Positions 40,151-40,275 of a stretch of 40,275 nt of DNA are shown here, piece after piece (position 1 is the first letter of the stretch; each line of letters opens with the position of its first letter). The notes under the pieces were generated by a model. That model did no database searches, was not told the origin of the DNA, and saw only the letters and a program-made list of their open reading frames with translations. Origin of the DNA: Deltaproteobacteria bacterium IMCC39146 (lineage in GTDB: Bacteria; Desulfobacterota; Desulfuromonadia; Desulfuromonadales; BM103); assembly GCA_030005635.1 (NCBI GenBank), contig JARUHP010000030.1, positions 1 through 40,275 of the forward strand, written 5' to 3'. A program made the translations under genes and the position numbers.

Positions 40151-40275
40151 TGTAGTGGTCAACTATTTCCGGACAGTAAAATAAGTTTTTCTTCCGCCGC
40201 GGTTGGCGTCATACCACCATTGCTCTGATGTGGCCGGTACCAGTTATAGTAATCCATCAAATAATAGCCAATGTC
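40151..40275 (-). mobile_element. End of an IS3-family insertion sequence
   Basis: A transposase fragment runs off the window edge. A likely terminal inverted repeat starts TGTAGTGGTCAACTATTTCC at 40151 and overlaps the stop codon region, as is common for this family. It lies about 36 bases after repeat B copy 3. The other end and the target duplication are outside the window. Confidence 0.75.
40159..40275 (-). CDS. IS3-family transposase, C-terminal part
   Basis: The last 38 codons of the DDE transposase (OrfB) are present, cut by the window edge. The tail reads DYYNWYRPHQSNGGMTP and then a short Lys-Leu tail ending at a TGA at 40161-40159. YN-x-x-RPH-x-x-x-x-x-x-TP is the typical end of the IS3-type integrase core. 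Catalytic residues lie outside the window, so its activity cannot be judged. Confidence 0.9.
   Translation of the reverse strand, partial: DIGYYLMDYYNWYRPHQSNGGMTPTAAEEKLILLSGNS

Overview
The window looks like a chromosomal segment of a deltaproteobacterial Desulfuromonadia-type organism (Geobacter / Desulfuromonas / Pelobacter relatives). This is inferred from gene content and order, not from a database search. The pointers are the block queA-tgt-yajC-secD-secF-recJ, a PxxKW cysteine-rich protein, a membrane sensor with a periplasmic c-type haem motif (CxxCH), a DHH-CBS-nucleotidyltransferase fusion, and a class 1B pyrK-pyrD pair. Most genes are conserved housekeeping genes. No tRNA, rRNA or CRISPR array was recognised.

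Layout. Bases 1-4626 run leftwards: the first codons of an unknown gene, a strong terminator, then a two-gene c-di-GMP module (haem-binding HD-GYP sensor followed by a GAF-GGDEF protein with a degenerate active site). Bases 4861-13805 run rightwards: DUF2065, queuosine genes queA and tgt, Sec accessory genes yajC-secD-secF, a TPR protein and a terminator, then a beta-helix lipoprotein overlapping recJ. An MFS transporter (13786-15000) overlaps recJ and ends inside a 13-bp tandem array, which opens a 570-base repeat-rich gap. After it come an orphan 122-aa protein, a YceF-type Maf protein, dnaE, accA, a PfkB sugar kinase, rlpA and a soluble PAS histidine kinase. A leftward block (24979-29019) holds rpmB, an FAD-type protein, DUF523, purN and purM. 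A rightward block (29242-37262) holds rimI, pyrK-pyrD, the DHH-CBS-tRNA nucleotidyltransferase fusion, an M50 protease and scpA-scpB. The last part has a PxxKW protein divergent from a YkgJ-type protein, a phosphohexomutase flanked on both sides by long direct repeats, and the end of an IS3-family insertion sequence cut by the window edge.

The most unusual non-coding content is four families of dispersed repeats, confined to gaps between genes. Family A (core CGCAAAG) occurs at six loci, mostly as inverted pairs about 100 bp apart, plus a 13-bp tandem array. Family B (core GCCGCGATCAGAATC) has three copies, two of them flanking the phosphohexomutase. Family C (core ACGAGGTACG) and family D (palindrome GGGACTGTCCC) are shorter. 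No transposase gene for any of them is visible here apart from the unrelated-looking IS3 fragment. I did not find a convincing new multi-gene defence or metabolic system. The best candidates for follow-up are the repeat families, the haem-linked c-di-GMP pair with a lost catalytic motif but retained inhibitory site, the hairpin-rich gap at 34606-35225, and the orphan 122-aa gene.
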